A DNA stretch of 64,000 bases from Acidiflorens sp963847715 (GTDB taxonomy: Bacteria; Acidobacteriota; Terriglobia; Terriglobales; Acidobacteriaceae): assembly GCA_963847715.1 (NCBI GenBank), contig CAWKAZ010000020.1, positions 29,875-93,874 of the forward strand. Direction: 5' to 3'. The position numbers and the translations under genes are program-made. The notes beneath the pieces were generated by a model. That model did not search any database, was not told the origin of the DNA, and saw only the letters and a list, made by a program, of their open reading frames with translations. Below, one piece after another: positions 63,323-64,000 of the stretch. The stretch's first letter is position 1, and every line of letters starts with the position of its first letter.

Positions 63323-64000
63323 CTACTGAATTGCATTGTCTAGAAATTCGCGAATTACCTCTGGCCGTATGGCAAACATTAGTTTAGTTGGGCGGTGCCA
63401 TGCCATCTGGACGCCGACCAAAACGGGGTTCGCTGACCAAACGGGTTCAAGGTTCATCTGATGGGACCATACTCCCGACCCGCTAAAACCGTGGGGGTTC
63501 GCTCCTTCTTCTGCGGGATCATATCTCAGAAGAAAGTGCCGCTCGGGGTTAAATGAAGATGGCAGGGACTTGGGAGGTTCACCCTCGACGACCGGCCAAG
63601 AACCGCGCGGTCGCCCCATCAGACCAATCATTGTGGTTCCTGTTCCTTGCTTCCATGCCGAAACGGGAACATTCTGGTCAGCGGGACAACCGTGAATCAG
63701 TGTCCCGGCACCCGGCGGCGGAACCGTCCCTAAAGCGTCAGGAAGCGAGAGGAATTCCAAGGGTCCAAACGACTGAGTCGACTCAAGAACGATGCAGGCC
63801 AAGTCCTCCGACTTGTACCTGAGGATTCGGCAGATCTGCAGCTTTGTGGGGCGGACGAGTTTCGGGGTCGCAGAGCGCGTTATCCACTCTATATGGCCGT
63901 CTAGGCGACTGAAAAATTCAACGTCCTTCGGTTCAGCATCCTCCACCACATGTTTGGCGGTGAGGATCAGCTTTTGGCCCTTCCAGCAGCACGCCGCGCC
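63323..64000 (-). CDS. Trypsin-like serine protease, N-terminus outside the window
   Basis: The visible 225 residues contain the catalytic-His region KLILTAKHVVED (where TAAH is usual) and a Ser region NPHGFSGSGVWSH matching GxSGS. C-terminal VLVGVQMAWHRPTKLMFAIR and REFLDNAIQ complete a chymotrypsin-fold second barrel. The reading frame continues upstream past 64000 (CCWKGQKLILTAKH), so the start is missing. It may be a housekeeping-type or defence-associated protease; no neighbours are visible to decide. Confidence 0.78.
   Translation of the reverse strand, partial: GAACCWKGQKLILTAKHVVEDAEPKDVEFFSRLDGHIEWITRSATPKLVRPTKLQICRILRYKSEDLACIVLESTQSFGPLEFLSLPDALGTVPPPGAGTLIHGCPADQNVPVSAWKQGTGTTMIGLMGRPRGSWPVVEGEPPKSLPSSFNPERHFLLRYDPAEEGANPHGFSGSGVWSHQMNLEPVWSANPVLVGVQMAWHRPTKLMFAIRPEVIREFLDNAIQ

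Overview
The window reads like a chromosomal segment of an Acidobacteriota (Terriglobia-like) bacterium. This is an inference from gene content. It has the C-terminus of an Oar/TonB-type outer-membrane receptor, YncE-type beta-propellers, secreted choice-of-anchor-D and Ig-like proteins, many sigma-54 type regulators, and a large exosortase-linked exopolysaccharide locus. G+C is moderately high throughout. No tRNA, rRNA or CRISPR array was seen.

Layout. 1-5.2 kb: receptor fragment, MmgE/PrpD protein, cytochrome-c/beta-propeller protein and MFS transporter, each broken by one or more frameshifts, several at G, C or T runs. 5.4-11.2 kb: secreted beta-propeller, tartrate/D-malate dehydrogenase, secreted amidohydrolase, and an OmpR-type two-component pair. 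11.7-19.9 kb: RNase H-like protein, then the most unusual locus. It consists of a sigma-54 activator, two GTTA-N5-TAAC palindromes, a textbook -24/-12 promoter, and a gene for a small protein made of 15 perfect LSKRAD hexapeptides. Facing it is a three-gene operon (GAFx3-HlyD, HlyD lipoprotein, PqqD-like/M50/HlyD) that looks like a peptide-handling or export apparatus. 20.1-22.4 kb: STAS protein, exosortase and WecB. 22.5-27 kb: a four-gene membrane molybdoenzyme operon with its own MoaD-like sulfur carrier, behind a perfect CRP-type palindrome. 27-36 kb: a small His-rich protein with an exosortase-type C-terminus, FN3 and repeat lipoproteins, a GT2, NnrD/NnrE, an SRPBCC protein and an AraC regulator.

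36-60 kb is the exopolysaccharide locus: exosortase-EpsI fusion, degenerate NtrC-like AAA protein, Wza-type export protein, beta-barrel, Wzz, ExeA-like ATPase, CpsD kinase, WcaJ-type initiating transferase, glycosyltransferases, Wzy-like polymerase/ligase, methyltransferase, flippase, secreted propeller/Ig protein, AsnB-type amidotransferase and two more GT4 enzymes. Together they can initiate, assemble, polymerise, flip and export a polysaccharide, while the exosortases would process tagged surface proteins.

60-64 kb holds a FUSC-like protein, a small Zn-ribbon protein, and a SelU/PRXL2-like redox protein whose first active-site Cys is an in-frame TGA followed by a SECIS-like hairpin (candidate selenoprotein). 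It also holds a lineage-type Cys/His protein, a REP-associated tyrosine transposase flanked by inverted REP doublets, and the C-terminal part of a trypsin-like protease running off the end. Related REP doublets lie near 57.6 kb, where one is translated as the N-terminus of a glycosyltransferase, and near 60.8 kb.
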